From the NCBI RefSeq assembly GCF_000725805.1, contig NZ_JOFT01000014.1:319850-383849 (forward strand): a DNA stretch of 64,000 nt. The letters run 5' to 3'. Shown here piece by piece: positions 1 through 8,882 of the stretch. Position numbers and translations under genes: made by a program. The notes beneath the pieces were generated by a model. It worked only from the letters and a program-made list of their open reading frames with translations. It was not told where the DNA came from and did not search any database. The stretch's first letter is position 1. Each line of letters starts with the position of its first letter. The DNA is from Streptomyces xanthophaeus. GTDB lineage: Bacteria; Actinomycetota; Actinomycetes; Streptomycetales; Streptomycetaceae.

Positions 1-47
1 GTCGCGGTGGAGACGCCGCTCCGCTCGCTCAGCTCGGCCAGCCGCAT
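1..47 (-). CDS. MerR-family regulator, N-terminal fragment cut by window edge
   Basis: Only the first 15 codons are in the window, reading M-R-L-A-E-L-S-E-R-S-G-V-S-T-A on the minus strand. This is the usual opening of a MerR-type winged helix-turn-helix (first helix plus turn). The start is ATG at 47, preceded on the minus strand by an AAGGAAAGG purine run. It is divergent from the DUF4188 gene at 136, and a dyad lies between them, so it probably controls that neighbour. The effector domain is off the edge, so the signal sensed is unknown. Confidence 0.75.
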   Translation of the reverse strand, partial: MRLAELSERSGVSTA

Positions 48-62
48 CTCTTGTGCCTTTCC

Positions 63-83
63 TTGGAGAGCGCCACTATCCAA
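63..83. promoter_or_regulatory. Candidate MerR operator
   Basis: Inverted repeat with left arm TTGGAGAG (63-70), spacer CGCCA and right arm CTATCCAA (76-83); 7 of 8 arm positions pair. It lies between the divergent MerR-type gene and the DUF4188 gene. A TTGTGC hexamer at 51-56 and CTATCC at 76-81 would flank or overlap it with 19-nt spacing, the stretched spacing typical of MerR-activated promoters. The operator role is inferred. Confidence 0.45.
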
Positions 84-135
84 TCATGCGGTGTCCGGAC
101 GGCGCCGCCGTCCGAGCACGAGACCTGGAGGCATT

Positions 136-654
136 GTGTTCGCCAAGCCGATTCCGGGCCGCACCACCGCAGCGGTCGAAGGGGACGCGGTGGTCCTGCT
201 GATCGGGATGCGCATCAACCACTTCTGGGCGGTGCACCACTGGGTGCCGGTGCTCCTCGCCATGCCGCGCATGCTCCGCGAACTGGCCGCGGACAAGAGC
301 CGCGGGCTGCTCGGGCACGTCCTGCTGACCGGCTCGCCGCGTACGTACTACGTGGTCCAGTACTGGGAGTCCAAGGAGAAGCTCTACGCCTACGCCAAGG
401 CGCCCGACATGCTCCACCACCGGGTGTGGGCCCTCATCAACCGCAAGGAGCGCGAGGGAAGGGTGCGCGGGCACGTGGGCCTGTGGCACGAGTCGTACGT
501 CGTGCCCGAGGGGTCGTACGAGTCGATCTACGCCGACATGCCGCCCTACGGCCTGGCCGCGGCCACCGGGGTGCTGCCGGTGGAGAGCCGCGGCCGGCGC
601 GCCGCCGACCGCTTCGCCCACCGCACGCGCACGGCCTCCCCCGAGGCTCCGTAG
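136..654 (+). CDS. DUF4188 domain-containing protein
   Basis: This 172-residue protein matches what I know of the DUF4188 family (for example HFWAVHHWVPVLLAMPRML near the N-terminus, then PRTYYVVQYWESKEKLYAYA). The molecular function is unknown. The frame is open further upstream to 7, but GTG at 136 is chosen because GGAGG at 127-131 sits just before it and the extra upstream residues are Arg/Pro-rich and unlike a protein. No signal peptide or clear membrane segment. It is divergent from a MerR-type gene, an arrangement that suggests the MerR protein regulates it. The C-terminus is basic. Confidence 0.8.
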   Translation: MFAKPIPGRTTAAVEGDAVVLLIGMRINHFWAVHHWVPVLLAMPRMLRELAADKSRGLLGHVLLTGSPRTYYVVQYWESKEKLYAYAKAPDMLHHRVWALINRKEREGRVRGHVGLWHESYVVPEGSYESIYADMPPYGLAAATGVLPVESRGRRAADRFAHRTRTASPEAP

Positions 655-685
655 GCCCAGTGGCGTCCGACCGCCCTGCGGTGCC

Positions 686-1285
686 CTAGCCGCCCGCGGC
701 CTTGGCGGCCTTGGCCGCGGCCTTCATCTCCTGCTTGTGGGCCCGGACCTTGGCCAGGGATTCCGGGCCCGTGATGTCGGCCGCCGAGCGGTAGACGTTC
801 GCCGGTCCGTAGCCGCCCGCGGCCTCCCGCCAGCCCTTGGGGCGCACCTCGAACCGCTTGCCGAGCAGGGCGAGGAAGATCTGGGCCTTCTGCTCCCCGA
901 AGCCCGGCAGTTCCTTGAGCCGGGCGAGCAGTTCCGCGCCCGTCGCGGCATCGGCCCACACGGCCGCCGCGTCCCCGTCGTAGTGCTCCACGAGGTACGC
1001 GCACAGCTGCTGGATCCGCTTCGCCATCGACCCCGGATAGCGGTGGACGGCCGGCTTCTGCGAGAGCAGCGCGGCGAAGGCCTCGGGGTCGTAGGCGGCG
1101 ACGGCGTGCGCGTCCAGGTCGTCCGAGCCCAGGCGCTGGGCGATCGTGAAGGGCCCGGAGAAGGCCCACTCCATCGGAACCTGCTGGTCGAGCAGCATGC
1201 CGACGAGCGCGGCGAGCGGGCTCCGGCCGAGGAGCTCGTCGGCCTCCGGCTGCTGGGCCAGCCGGATGGTGAAGTGCTTGTCCAT
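686..1285 (-). CDS. HhH-GPD-type base-excision repair family protein
   Basis: A 199-residue protein with the helix-hairpin-helix LPGFGEQKAQIFLALLGKRF at about residues 130-150, as in the EndoIII/AlkA superfamily that removes damaged bases. It resembles the short actinobacterial subfamily of uncharacterised HhH-GPD proteins. The catalytic Asp that normally follows the hairpin is not obvious (EVRPKGW is there instead), so glycosylase activity is not assured. Start ATG 1285 is preceded by GGGGAGG. The lysine/alanine tail could bind nucleic acid. It is convergent with the DUF4188 gene and divergent from the VOC gene. Confidence 0.85.
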   Translation of the reverse strand: MDKHFTIRLAQQPEADELLGRSPLAALVGMLLDQQVPMEWAFSGPFTIAQRLGSDDLDAHAVAAYDPEAFAALLSQKPAVHRYPGSMAKRIQQLCAYLVEHYDGDAAAVWADAATGAELLARLKELPGFGEQKAQIFLALLGKRFEVRPKGWREAAGGYGPANVYRSAADITGPESLAKVRAHKQEMKAAAKAAKAAGG

Positions 1286-1396
1286 GTCCCCAGCCTCCCC
1301 CGGCGCCGCGCTCCCCGCGCGGTCGCCGCGCGGCGCGCCTAGCGTGAGTACGAGAGCGACCGCAGGCATGCCACACGACCCGGGAGTCGATCGATC

Positions 1397-2215
1397 ATGG
1401 CCGAGTACACGGAAGGCGCCCCGTGCTGGGTGGACGCGATGTTCACCGATGTGGAGGGGGCCAAGAGCTTCTACGCCGAGGTCCTCGGCTGGACCTTCGG
1501 GGAGTCCGCGACCGAGTTCGGCAGCTACACGCAGGCCTACTCCGACGGCAAGGCCGTCGCGGCCGTGGTCCCGCCGATGCCGGGCACCGACGCCCCCTCG
1601 CAGTGGTGCCTGTACTTCGCCTCGCGCGACGCGGCGGCCACCGCCGAGAAGATCAAGGCGGCGGGCGGCGACCTGCTGATGGAACCGATGCAGGTGGGCC
1701 CGTTCGGCTCGATGGCGATCGCCAAGGAGCCGAGCGGTGCGGTCTTCGGGGTCTGGCAGCCGGGCGAGCACAAGGGCTTCGAGAAGATGGGCGAGTCGGG
1801 CTCCTACGCCTGGGCGGAGGTCTTCACGCGGGATCCTGACAAGGCGGACGCGTTCCTGACGAAGGTCTTCCCGTACGAGTCCCAGCAGATGGAGACGGGT
1901 GACGACCCCCAGACGGCCGGCATGGACTTCAAGGTCTTCAGCCTGGGCGGCAAGGAGAACCCGGTGCTGGGCCGGATGAAGATGGGCGACGAGTTCCCGC
2001 CGCAGGTCCCCTCCTACATCCAGATCTACTTCTCGGTGCCCGACTGCGACGAGGCCCTCGCCAAGGCCAAGAAGCTCGGCGGAACCCTCCTCTTCGGGCC
2101 GATGGACTCCCCCTTCGGCCGCTTCGCCGCCGTCACGGACCAGCAGGGGGCGGCCTTCGCGGTGATCGACATGTCCACGACGGTCGGTGAGATGCCGCAG
2201 ATGTCGGACGGGTGA
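1397..2215 (+). CDS. VOC-family protein with two glyoxalase-like domains
   Basis: This 272-residue protein holds two vicinal-oxygen-chelate modules, about residues 5-120 (GAPCWVDAMFTDVEGAKSFY) and 135-265 (GSYAWAEVFTRDPDKADAF). Actinobacteria often carry such tandem proteins with no known substrate, sometimes called CFP30B-like or hydroxylase-like. Metal ligands are not clear enough to assign glyoxalase I or dioxygenase chemistry. Start ATG 1397. No signal peptide, so cytoplasmic. It is a single gene with no obvious operon partner. Confidence 0.88.
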   Translation: MAEYTEGAPCWVDAMFTDVEGAKSFYAEVLGWTFGESATEFGSYTQAYSDGKAVAAVVPPMPGTDAPSQWCLYFASRDAAATAEKIKAAGGDLLMEPMQVGPFGSMAIAKEPSGAVFGVWQPGEHKGFEKMGESGSYAWAEVFTRDPDKADAFLTKVFPYESQQMETGDDPQTAGMDFKVFSLGGKENPVLGRMKMGDEFPPQVPSYIQIYFSVPDCDEALAKAKKLGGTLLFGPMDSPFGRFAAVTDQQGAAFAVIDMSTTVGEMPQMSDG

Positions 2216-2243
2216 CCGGACGGCTGACCGCCTCCCGGCCCGG

Positions 2244-2563
2244 TCAGAGCCCCACGTCCGGCGTCGGCAGGGCGCCGAACCAGACGTGCGTGACCGCACT
2301 GACGTAGCGCGCCCCGCACCGGTCGGTCGGGACCACCAACTGGCTGACGGCCTCGTCGAGTTCCTCCCCGTCGAGGCGCGTGGCCAGCAGGACCGGGCCG
2401 GCTGCGAAGTCGGCGTCCAGCTCGGCCCAGGACAGGACGGTGTGGTGGCCGTCCCCGCCGCTGACCGCGAGCAGGAAGCGGCTGCGGTCCTTGCGGCGCC
2501 GCGCGTCGAAGGCGGGGCCCGCGTCCGCCACCACGTCCCGGAGCAACGGCCCTTCGAACACGT
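2244..2563 (-). pseudogene. Truncated molybdopterin-dependent oxidoreductase-like remnant
   Basis: The minus-strand frame reads HHVFEGPLLRDVVADA, then RRRKDRSRFLLAVSGGDGHH and LSWAELDADF, ending at 2244. This matches the C-terminal two-thirds of small sulfite-oxidase-fold (molybdopterin-binding) proteins of streptomycetes. The N-terminal part that should precede the HHVFEGPLL segment is missing: just upstream the opposite strand carries a PucR-type remnant. A GTG at 2563 could in principle start a short product. I read it as a decayed gene, because the family normally extends well upstream of this point. Confidence 0.6.
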
Positions 2564-2845
2564 GGTGAACTGGACACCCTGGCGGAGCTGTTGGCCGGGG
2601 TCCCGGCGGAGGTGCGGTCGGTGTTCGGGGCGCGCACCCTCGGGGCGCTCGGGGACGGGATGCTGCGCGAGACCCTGGAGGTCTTCCTGGCCAACAACTG
2701 CTCGTGGGCGCGCACCGCGGAGGCCCTGCACCTGCACGTGAACACGGTGCACTACCGGATCGAGCGGGTGCAGGTCCTGACGGGCCGTGACCTGTCCCGC
2801 CTCGACCACAAGCTGGACCTGTACGCGGCGCTGCGCTGCCGCTAG
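2564..2845 (+). pseudogene. C-terminal remnant of a PucR-family regulator
   Basis: The frame GELDTLAELLAGVPAEVRSV, continuing to SWARTAEALHLHVNTVHYRI and LSRLDHKLDLYAALRCR, is the PucR-type C-terminal helix-turn-helix. Full-length PucR proteins are some 400-550 residues, and only about 90 remain. There is no good start: TTG at 2591 is the first candidate and it lies inside the domain. PucR proteins typically control purine catabolism and xanthine dehydrogenase, a molybdenum enzyme, which fits the flanking remnants. A short DNA-binding product cannot be excluded. Confidence 0.7.
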
Positions 2846-2860
2846 GGGGGCGCTCCGCGC

Positions 2861-2986
2861 TCAGCCCAGGTCGACGTGGACCTCGGCGCGGTGGGCGGGC
2901 AGCCGCCCCGCGTCGGCCCAGCGGCGGACGGTCTCGGGGCTCACGCACAGCAGGTCGGCGGCCTGCCCGATGGAGTACGACGGCAC
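2861..2986 (-). pseudogene. Truncated HTH of a TOBE/MerR-like molybdate regulator
   Basis: GTG at 2986 opens a 41-codon frame reading VPSYSIGQAADLLCVSPETV, then RRWADAGRLPAHR, and stops at 2861. This is the N-terminal helix-turn-helix that in streptomycetes is normally followed by a TOBE molybdate-binding domain in a protein of about 130 residues. Here the frame ends right after the HTH, so the ligand domain is lost. It could still be translated as a mini-HTH protein. It lies next to the two other remnants, supporting decay of a molybdenum-related locus. Confidence 0.6.
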
Positions 2987-3007
2987 GCCCGCAGCTTAGG
3001 GGCCGGG

Positions 3008-4711
3008 TCATCGCATGAGCAGCACGATCACCGAACCCCACATCGTCAGCAGCACGTTGCCCAGCGCGTACGGGACCGTCGTGCCGAGGGCGGGGATCTG
3101 GCTGCGGGCCCGTTCGGTGAGGGCGCCGAGCGCGGCCGTGGTGGTCTGGGCCCCGGCGAGGGCGCCGAGCAGGATCGGCAGCGGCACGCGCTGCACGAAG
3201 TGTCCGTAGGCGAAACCGGCCAGCAGCGGCACGGTGGTGACGGCCGCGCCCCACAGCAGCAGCGGCCAGCCGGCCTCCCGCAGACCGGGGACGAAACTGG
3301 GGCCCGCGTTCAGGCCGACGACGGTGACGAAGACGCACAGGCCGAGCGTGCCCATCAGCCACTGCGCCGCGGAGGGCAGGTTCCCGTACGTCGGGTACTT
3401 GCTCCGGATCCAGCCGAAGACCAGACCCATCAGCAGCGCCCCGGTGGACGTGGACAGGGACAGCGGGGCCCCGGCCGCGTGCAGGGCGGGGATGCCCAGG
3501 AGGCCGCCGAGGAAGAGGCCGAGGGCGATCCACACCATGTCGGTGGCGAAACTGGTCGGCACCGGCTTGCCGATCACGGCCGCCGCGGCCTCCACCCGGT
3601 GGTGGGGCCCGGTCAGGACCAGGGTGTCGCCGCGTTCCACCGTGCTGTCGAGCCGGACCCGCAGGTCGGCGCCGGCCCGCCAGTGGCCCTCGATGAACAC
3701 GCCCGGCATGAACTCCTCGTGGCGCAGGCTCCGGATCGTGCGCCCGCTGTCGCGGCTGCGCGTGGTGACCACGACGTGCAGGGTCTCGGTGCGGTATCCC
3801 AGCAGTTCGCTGTCGTCGGTCTCCATGCCGATGTGGCTGCGGGCGTCGTACGCGACGAGGTCGCCGCGGACCGCGCTGATCGCCAGGGTGTCGCCGAGCT
3901 CGATGCGGGTCCCGGGGGAGTGCTCCAGGATCTCGCCCGCGCGGCGCATCCGGGTGATGTAGAGCCGGCGCCCGGCGGCCTTCTGCTCGGCCTCGAAATC
4001 GCCGACCGTGCGGCCCGCCATGCGCTGTACGTCCACGGCGTACGCGCGCAGCACGTGCTTGTAGTAGCCCTCGCCCGCGTCCGGGTCCTCCTCGACCGCC
4101 TCCAGGTCGGCGGCGAGGACGGCGCTCTGCTCCGCGAGGTCCCTGCGGACGAGGCGGGGGAGCACCCCCGCGAGGAGCAGCGCGGGCAGCACCGTGCCCA
4201 GGGGGTAGGTGACGGCGTACGCGACGGCGACGAGGTGGGACTCGTCCTGGGCCTCGGCGCGGGTGAGCCCGGGCAGGTGCGCGATGGCGTCGGAGCCCAC
4301 GCCGATGACGGCGGACTGGGTGAGCCCGCCGCCGAGCAGACCGGCCGAGAGCCCGGGCCCGTACCCGGCGAGCGTGGCGAAGGCCCAGGCGGTGGCCAGC
4401 CCGGTGACGCAGACGATCACGGCGAGGAGAGCCTGGGGCAGGCCGTCCTTGCGCAGGGCGCGGAAGAACTGCGGCCCCACGTCGTAGCCCAGGGCGAAGA
4501 GGAACATGAGGAAGAAGACGGACTTGATCGGCCCGTCGATCTCCACCTTGGCCTGGGAGCCGATGACGAGCCCGGCGACGAGGCAGCCGGTGACGGCGCC
4601 GAGCGCGAGGGAGCGGTAGCGCAGCCGCCCGAGCAGGAAGCCGACGGCGATCGTCAGGAAGATCAGGAGTTCCGGGTAGGGCCGGAAGACGTTCGCCCTG
4701 AACCACTCCAT
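3008..4711 (-). CDS. AspT/YidE-type putative transporter with TrkA-C domains
   Basis: A 567-residue membrane protein of the aspartate:alanine exchanger (AAE) family. About five N-terminal membrane helices begin with LLIFLTIAVGFLLGRLRY. A cytoplasmic middle region (about 200-360) with two RCK_C/TrkA-C-like stretches (GTRIELGDTLAISAVRGD and STVERGDTLVLTGP) follows, then a second membrane half. Members exchange amino or dicarboxylic acids across the inner membrane, but the substrate here is not determinable. Start ATG 4711 has GGAG upstream on the minus strand. Length is normal for the family. Confidence 0.85.
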   Translation of the reverse strand: MEWFRANVFRPYPELLIFLTIAVGFLLGRLRYRSLALGAVTGCLVAGLVIGSQAKVEIDGPIKSVFFLMFLFALGYDVGPQFFRALRKDGLPQALLAVIVCVTGLATAWAFATLAGYGPGLSAGLLGGGLTQSAVIGVGSDAIAHLPGLTRAEAQDESHLVAVAYAVTYPLGTVLPALLLAGVLPRLVRRDLAEQSAVLAADLEAVEEDPDAGEGYYKHVLRAYAVDVQRMAGRTVGDFEAEQKAAGRRLYITRMRRAGEILEHSPGTRIELGDTLAISAVRGDLVAYDARSHIGMETDDSELLGYRTETLHVVVTTRSRDSGRTIRSLRHEEFMPGVFIEGHWRAGADLRVRLDSTVERGDTLVLTGPHHRVEAAAAVIGKPVPTSFATDMVWIALGLFLGGLLGIPALHAAGAPLSLSTSTGALLMGLVFGWIRSKYPTYGNLPSAAQWLMGTLGLCVFVTVVGLNAGPSFVPGLREAGWPLLLWGAAVTTVPLLAGFAYGHFVQRVPLPILLGALAGAQTTTAALGALTERARSQIPALGTTVPYALGNVLLTMWGSVIVLLMR

Positions 4712-4823
4712 CCGCGCTCCCGCCTCCGCCGCAGCCGCCAGCGAAAACGTTAGGCGCGCCCCGGCCCTCCTGCACGCCGGCCGACACGGAGGGCCCGGGA
4801 CGACCGGCACGGGACGGGAAACG

Positions 4824-4857
4824 CGAAGAGCCCCACCGCAAGCGGTGGGGCTCTTCG
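4824..4857 (-). terminator. Strong hairpin downstream of tRNA-Ser
   Basis: Perfect 16-bp inverted repeat, CGAAGAGCCCCACCGC paired with GCGGTGGGGCTCTTCG across AA. It lies just 3' of the minus-strand tRNA-Ser. No T-run, as is common for Streptomyces terminators. Confidence 0.8.
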
Positions 4858-4878
4858 ACATCGTGCCCGGTGAGGCAC

Positions 4879-4966
4879 TGGCGGAGGATACGAGATTCGA
4901 ACTCGTGAGGGGTTGCCCCCAACACGCTTTCCAAGCGTGCGCCCTAGGCCACTAGGCGAATCCTCC
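4879..4966 (-). tRNA. tRNA-Ser (anticodon GGA)
   Basis: Seven-bp acceptor GGAGGAT/ATCCTCC and anticodon loop TTGGAAA on a CACGC/GCGTG stem. The long variable arm (TTGGGGGCAACCCC) is typical of tRNA-Ser, and the T-arm contains GTTCGAATC. The 3' CCA is encoded (4879-4881). Reads UCC/UCU codons. Confidence 0.95.
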
Positions 4967-5108
4967 GCCGCAAACAATACAAGACGTTGAGGGGTGCTCG
5001 CGAACGTGATCGTCGGGCGGGGGTCGGCGAAGGGCCGGCGAGGGGTCCGCCGGGGTCCGCGTCCGGGTCCGGCTCGATTCCGGGGCCGTCCATCCGCTAG
5101 GGTGGGGC

Positions 5109-5198
5109 CAGCCCCTCACGTGGCGCTATCTCACCCAACTCCCCCAGGGCCGGAAGGCAGCAAGGGTAAGTGGGCTCTGGCGGGTGCGTGGGGGGCGC
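5109..5198 (+). ncRNA. ffs: Small SRP RNA (4.5S-like)
   Basis: The apical domain-IV signature GGGCCGGAAGGCAGCAAGGG is at 5147-5166. Terminal arms GCCCCTCACG (5111-5120) and CGTGGGGGGC (5187-5196) pair almost perfectly, closing an 86-nt hairpin, about the size reported for streptomycete scRNA. It binds Ffh for co-translational membrane targeting. It sits directly upstream of dnaX, a common actinobacterial arrangement. The exact ends are estimated. Confidence 0.93.
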
Positions 5199-5269
5199 TT
5201 TGCGTTCCCGGGGGTCCGGGAGGCGTCGGCGGGCCGTTGTTGTCGGTGGGCCCGGATAACCTCGTATAC

Positions 5270-7510
5270 GTGTCGTCCCTTGCGCTGTACCGCCGCTATC
5301 GCCCCGAGTCGTTCGCCGAGGTCATCGGGCAGGAGCATGTCACTGCACCGCTGATGCAGGCCCTGCGGAACAACCGGGTCAATCACGCGTACCTGTTCAG
5401 CGGGCCGCGCGGCTGCGGCAAGACCACCAGCGCGCGCATCCTCGCCCGGTGCCTGAACTGTGAGCAGGGCCCCACCCCGACCCCCTGCGGGGAGTGCCAG
5501 TCCTGTCGCGACCTCGCCCGCAACGGGCCGGGTTCCATCGATGTCATCGAGATCGACGCGGCCTCGCACGGTGGTGTGGACGACGCCCGTGACCTGCGCG
5601 AGAAGGCCTTTTTCGGACCGGCCTCCAGCCGCTACAAGATCTACATCATCGACGAGGCCCACATGGTCACCTCGGCGGGCTTCAACGCCCTGCTGAAGGT
5701 GGTCGAGGAGCCGCCGGAGCACCTCAAGTTCATCTTCGCCACGACCGAGCCGGAGAAGGTGATCGGGACCATCCGGTCCCGGACCCACCACTACCCCTTC
5801 CGGCTGGTTCCGCCCGGCACCCTGCGGGACTACCTGGGCGAGGTCTGCGGCCGCGAGGGCGCCACCGTCGAGGACGGCGTGCTGCCGCTCGTCGTGCGCG
5901 CCGGCGCCGGATCCGTGCGTGACTCCATGTCCGTCATGGACCAGCTGCTCGCGGGCGCCGCCGCCGACGGTGTGACATACGCCATGGCGACCTCCCTCCT
6001 CGGCTACACCGAGGGGTCCCTCCTCGACGCCGTCATCGACGCCTTCGCCTCCGGGGACGGCGCCGCCGCCTTCGAGGTCGTCGACCGCGTGGTCGAGGGC
6101 GGGAACGACCCGCGCCGGTTCGTCGCCGACCTGCTGGAGCGGCTGCGCGACCTGGTGATCCTGGCCGCCGTGCCCGACGCCGGGGAGAAGGGGCTGATCG
6201 ACGCCCCCGCCGATGTCGTGGAGCGGATGCAGGCACAGGCCTCGGTGTTCGGGGCCGCGGAGCTTTCGCGGGCCGCCGACCTGGTCAACACCGGGCTCAC
6301 CGAGATGCGCGGGGCGACCTCGCCGCGGCTCCAGCTGGAGCTGATCTGCGCGCGCGTGCTGCTGCCCGCCGCCTTCGACGACGAGCGGTCCTTCCAGGCC
6401 CGGCTGGACCGGCTGGAGCGGGGCGGGGCCGCAGCCTTCGCGGCCGCCGCCTCCGCCGGTGTGCCCGCGGCCCCGCCCGTCATGGGGTACGTGCCCGGGC
6501 CCGATGCCCACGCCATGGCCCCCGCAGGGCCCGGCGGGGGCGTGGCCGCCGCGCGCGCCGCCGTACGGGCCCCCGAGCCGGAGCCGGCCGCCCCGGTCGC
6601 CCCGGCCGAAGCCCCGCCCGTGGCCCCGCCCGCCCAGCCCGTGGCGGCGCAGGCCCCGGCCGCACCCGCACCCGCTCCCGCGGCCCAGGTCCCCGCTCCC
6701 GGGGCGTGGCCCGGAGCCGCGCAGCCCGGCGGCGGTGCCCCCGGCGCCTGGCCGGGAGCGAGCGCCGCCCCGGCCGCCGCAGCCCAGGCCCCGGCTGCCC
6801 CCGCAGCTGCGCCCGCCCCCGCGGCCGGTGCCTGGCCGAGCGCGGCCGCACCCGGCCAGGGCGCCCCCTCGCCCGCAGCCCCCGCGCCCGCAGCCCCCGC
6901 CCAGCCGGCCGCGTCCGCCCCGGCGGCTCCCGCGCCCTCCCCCGGCATGGCCGCCGGCGCCGGTCAGATCCAGGCGATGTGGCCGGGCGTCCTGGAGGCC
7001 GTCAAGAACCGCCGCCGTTTCACCTGGATCCTGCTGAGCCAGAACGCCCAGGTCACCGGCTTCGACGGGACCACCCTCCAGCTCGGCTTCCCCAATGTCG
7101 GAGCCCGCGACAACTTCGCGAGCAGCGGCAGCGAGGACGTGCTGAAGGCGGTCCTGGCCGAGCAGTTCCAGGTCAACTGGAAGATCGACGCCGTGGTGGG
7201 CGGCGGAGCCCCGGCCCCGCTCCAGACGTCCTCGTACGCCCCGGCCGCGCCCGCCGCCCCGGCCTACAGCCCGCCGCCCCCGGCGCAGTCCTCCCCCGGG
7301 GCGCAGCCGTACCAGCCGTCCCAGCAGTCGCCCCAGCAGCAGGATTCGGCCCCGCAGCCCCCCGTACGGCAGGCGCCGCCGCCGGTGGCCCCCGAGGACG
7401 ACGTCGCTGAGGCGGACGACCCCGACCTCGTGGAGAACGCCCTGACCGGACACGACCTGATCGTGCGCGAGCTCGGAGCCACCGTTGTGGAGGAATACAC
7501 GAATGAGTAG
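5270..7510 (+). CDS. dnaX: DNA polymerase III subunit gamma/tau
   Basis: A 746-residue clamp-loader ATPase. Walker A is GPRGCGKTT near residue 45. The zinc-binding cysteine cluster CLNCEQ...PCGECQSC follows, then the DEAH Walker B box (IYIIDEAHMV) and the sensor region. A very Ala/Pro-rich linker of about 200 residues (roughly 6480-6960) leads to a conserved tau-type C-terminal domain (QIQAMWPGVLEAVKNRRRFT) and an acidic end. Start GTG 5270 gives the family N-terminus SSLALYRRYRPESFAEVIGQ; the frame stays open upstream through the SRP RNA but that is not protein-like. It loads the beta clamp at the replication fork. I see no slippery A-run that would make a separate gamma form. Confidence 0.96.
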   Translation: MSSLALYRRYRPESFAEVIGQEHVTAPLMQALRNNRVNHAYLFSGPRGCGKTTSARILARCLNCEQGPTPTPCGECQSCRDLARNGPGSIDVIEIDAASHGGVDDARDLREKAFFGPASSRYKIYIIDEAHMVTSAGFNALLKVVEEPPEHLKFIFATTEPEKVIGTIRSRTHHYPFRLVPPGTLRDYLGEVCGREGATVEDGVLPLVVRAGAGSVRDSMSVMDQLLAGAAADGVTYAMATSLLGYTEGSLLDAVIDAFASGDGAAAFEVVDRVVEGGNDPRRFVADLLERLRDLVILAAVPDAGEKGLIDAPADVVERMQAQASVFGAAELSRAADLVNTGLTEMRGATSPRLQLELICARVLLPAAFDDERSFQARLDRLERGGAAAFAAAASAGVPAAPPVMGYVPGPDAHAMAPAGPGGGVAAARAAVRAPEPEPAAPVAPAEAPPVAPPAQPVAAQAPAAPAPAPAAQVPAPGAWPGAAQPGGGAPGAWPGASAAPAAAAQAPAAPAAAPAPAAGAWPSAAAPGQGAPSPAAPAPAAPAQPAASAPAAPAPSPGMAAGAGQIQAMWPGVLEAVKNRRRFTWILLSQNAQVTGFDGTTLQLGFPNVGARDNFASSGSEDVLKAVLAEQFQVNWKIDAVVGGGAPAPLQTSSYAPAAPAAPAYSPPPPAQSSPGAQPYQPSQQSPQQQDSAPQPPVRQAPPPVAPEDDVAEADDPDLVENALTGHDLIVRELGATVVEEYTNE

Positions 7511-7570
7511 CGCCCCGTAGTTGGGTGGCCGCACGAAACCGGCCGCTCCGTCCGGGCTACCCTGGGCGGC

Positions 7571-8824
7571 GTGAAGGTCCTCGTCATCGGCGGCGGCGCC
7601 CGCGAACATGCCCTGTGCCGCTCTCTGTCCCTCGACCCCGACGTCTCCGCGCTGTACTGCGCTCCCGGCAACGCCGGCATCGCCGAGGTGGCCGAGCTCC
7701 GCCCGGTCGACGCCCTCGACGGCGCTGCCGTCGCCGCTCTCGCCACCGAACTCGGCGCCGGCCTGGTCGTCGTCGGCCCGGAGGCCCCGCTGGTCGCCGG
7801 GGTCGCCGACGCGGTCCGCGCCGTCGGCATCCCCGTCTTCGGCCCGTCCGCCGAGGCGGCGCAGCTCGAAGGCTCCAAGGCGTTCGCCAAGGACGTGATG
7901 GCCGCGGCCGGGGTCCCGACCGCGCGCAGCTACGTCTGCACCACCCCGGAAGAGGTGGACGAGGCCCTCGACGCCTTCGGCGCCCCGTACGTCGTCAAGG
8001 ACGACGGCCTCGCGGCCGGCAAGGGCGTCGTGGTCACCGAGGACCTGGCAGCAGCCCGGGCGCACGCCCTCGCCTGCGACCGCGTGGTCATCGAGGAGTA
8101 CCTCGACGGCCCCGAGGTCTCCCTCTTCGCCATCACCGACGGCGTCACCGTGCTGCCGCTCCAGCCCGCGCAGGACTTCAAGCGGGCCCTGGACGGCGAC
8201 GAGGGTCCCAACACCGGCGGCATGGGCGCGTACTCCCCGCTGCCGTGGGCCGACCCGAAGCTGGTCGACGAGGTCATGGAGCTGGTCCTCCAGCCGACCG
8301 TCGACGAGCTGCGCCGCCGCGGCACTCCCTTCTCCGGCCTGCTCTACGCCGGCCTCGCGATCACCGGCCGCGGCACCCGGGTCATCGAGTTCAACGCCCG
8401 CTTCGGCGACCCGGAGACCCAGGTCGTCCTGGCCCGGCTCCAGACCCCGCTCGCGAGCGTCCTGCTCAACGCCGCCCGGGGGACCCTGGACGCCGAACCC
8501 CCGCTGCGCTGGCGCGACGACGCCGCCGTCACGGTGGTCATCGCCTCGCACAACTACCCGGAGACCCCGCGTACGGGGGACCCGATCGAGGGCCTGGCCG
8601 AGGTGGCCGCCGAGGACGGTCCCGACGCGTACGTGCTGCACGCCGGTACCCGCCGCGAGGGCGACGCGGTCGTCAGCGCGGGCGGCCGCGTGCTGTCGGT
8701 GACGGCGACCGGTTCTGATCTGGCAGAGGCCAGGGACAAGGCGTATAAGGCGGTCGCGCGGATCCGGCTGGACGGGTCGCAGCACCGCACGGACATCGCG
8801 GCGAAGGCGGCCGAGCGCCCCTGA
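7571..8824 (+). CDS. purD: Phosphoribosylamine-glycine ligase (GAR synthetase)
   Basis: A 417-residue ATP-grasp enzyme for step 2 of purine synthesis: phosphoribosylamine + glycine + ATP to GAR. The N-terminus [16 protein letters not shown] is typical, with [14 protein letters not shown] in the ATP-grasp loop and [11 protein letters not shown] and [12 protein letters not shown] around the metal and substrate site. Start GTG 7571. It follows dnaX by 60 nt and is followed by a strong hairpin at 8841, so a dnaX-purD transcript is possible. Confidence 0.96.
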   Translation: MKVLVIGGGAREHALCRSLSLDPDVSALYCAPGNAGIAEVAELRPVDALDGAAVAALATELGAGLVVVGPEAPLVAGVADAVRAVGIPVFGPSAEAAQLEGSKAFAKDVMAAAGVPTARSYVCTTPEEVDEALDAFGAPYVVKDDGLAAGKGVVVTEDLAAARAHALACDRVVIEEYLDGPEVSLFAITDGVTVLPLQPAQDFKRALDGDEGPNTGGMGAYSPLPWADPKLVDEVMELVLQPTVDELRRRGTPFSGLLYAGLAITGRGTRVIEFNARFGDPETQVVLARLQTPLASVLLNAARGTLDAEPPLRWRDDAAVTVVIASHNYPETPRTGDPIEGLAEVAAEDGPDAYVLHAGTRREGDAVVSAGGRVLSVTATGSDLAEARDKAYKAVARIRLDGSQHRTDIAAKAAERP

Positions 8825-8840
8825 GCTGCGGCTCCACGAA

Positions 8841-8882
8841 CCCGCGGGCCCGGTGCGCAGAAGATGCGCCCGGGCCCGCGGG
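8841..8882 (+). terminator. Terminator after purD
   Basis: Long GC-rich hairpin with CCCGCGGGCCCGGTGCGC on the left and GCGCCCGGGCCCGCGGG on the right around an AGAAGAT loop. No T-run. Confidence 0.8.
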
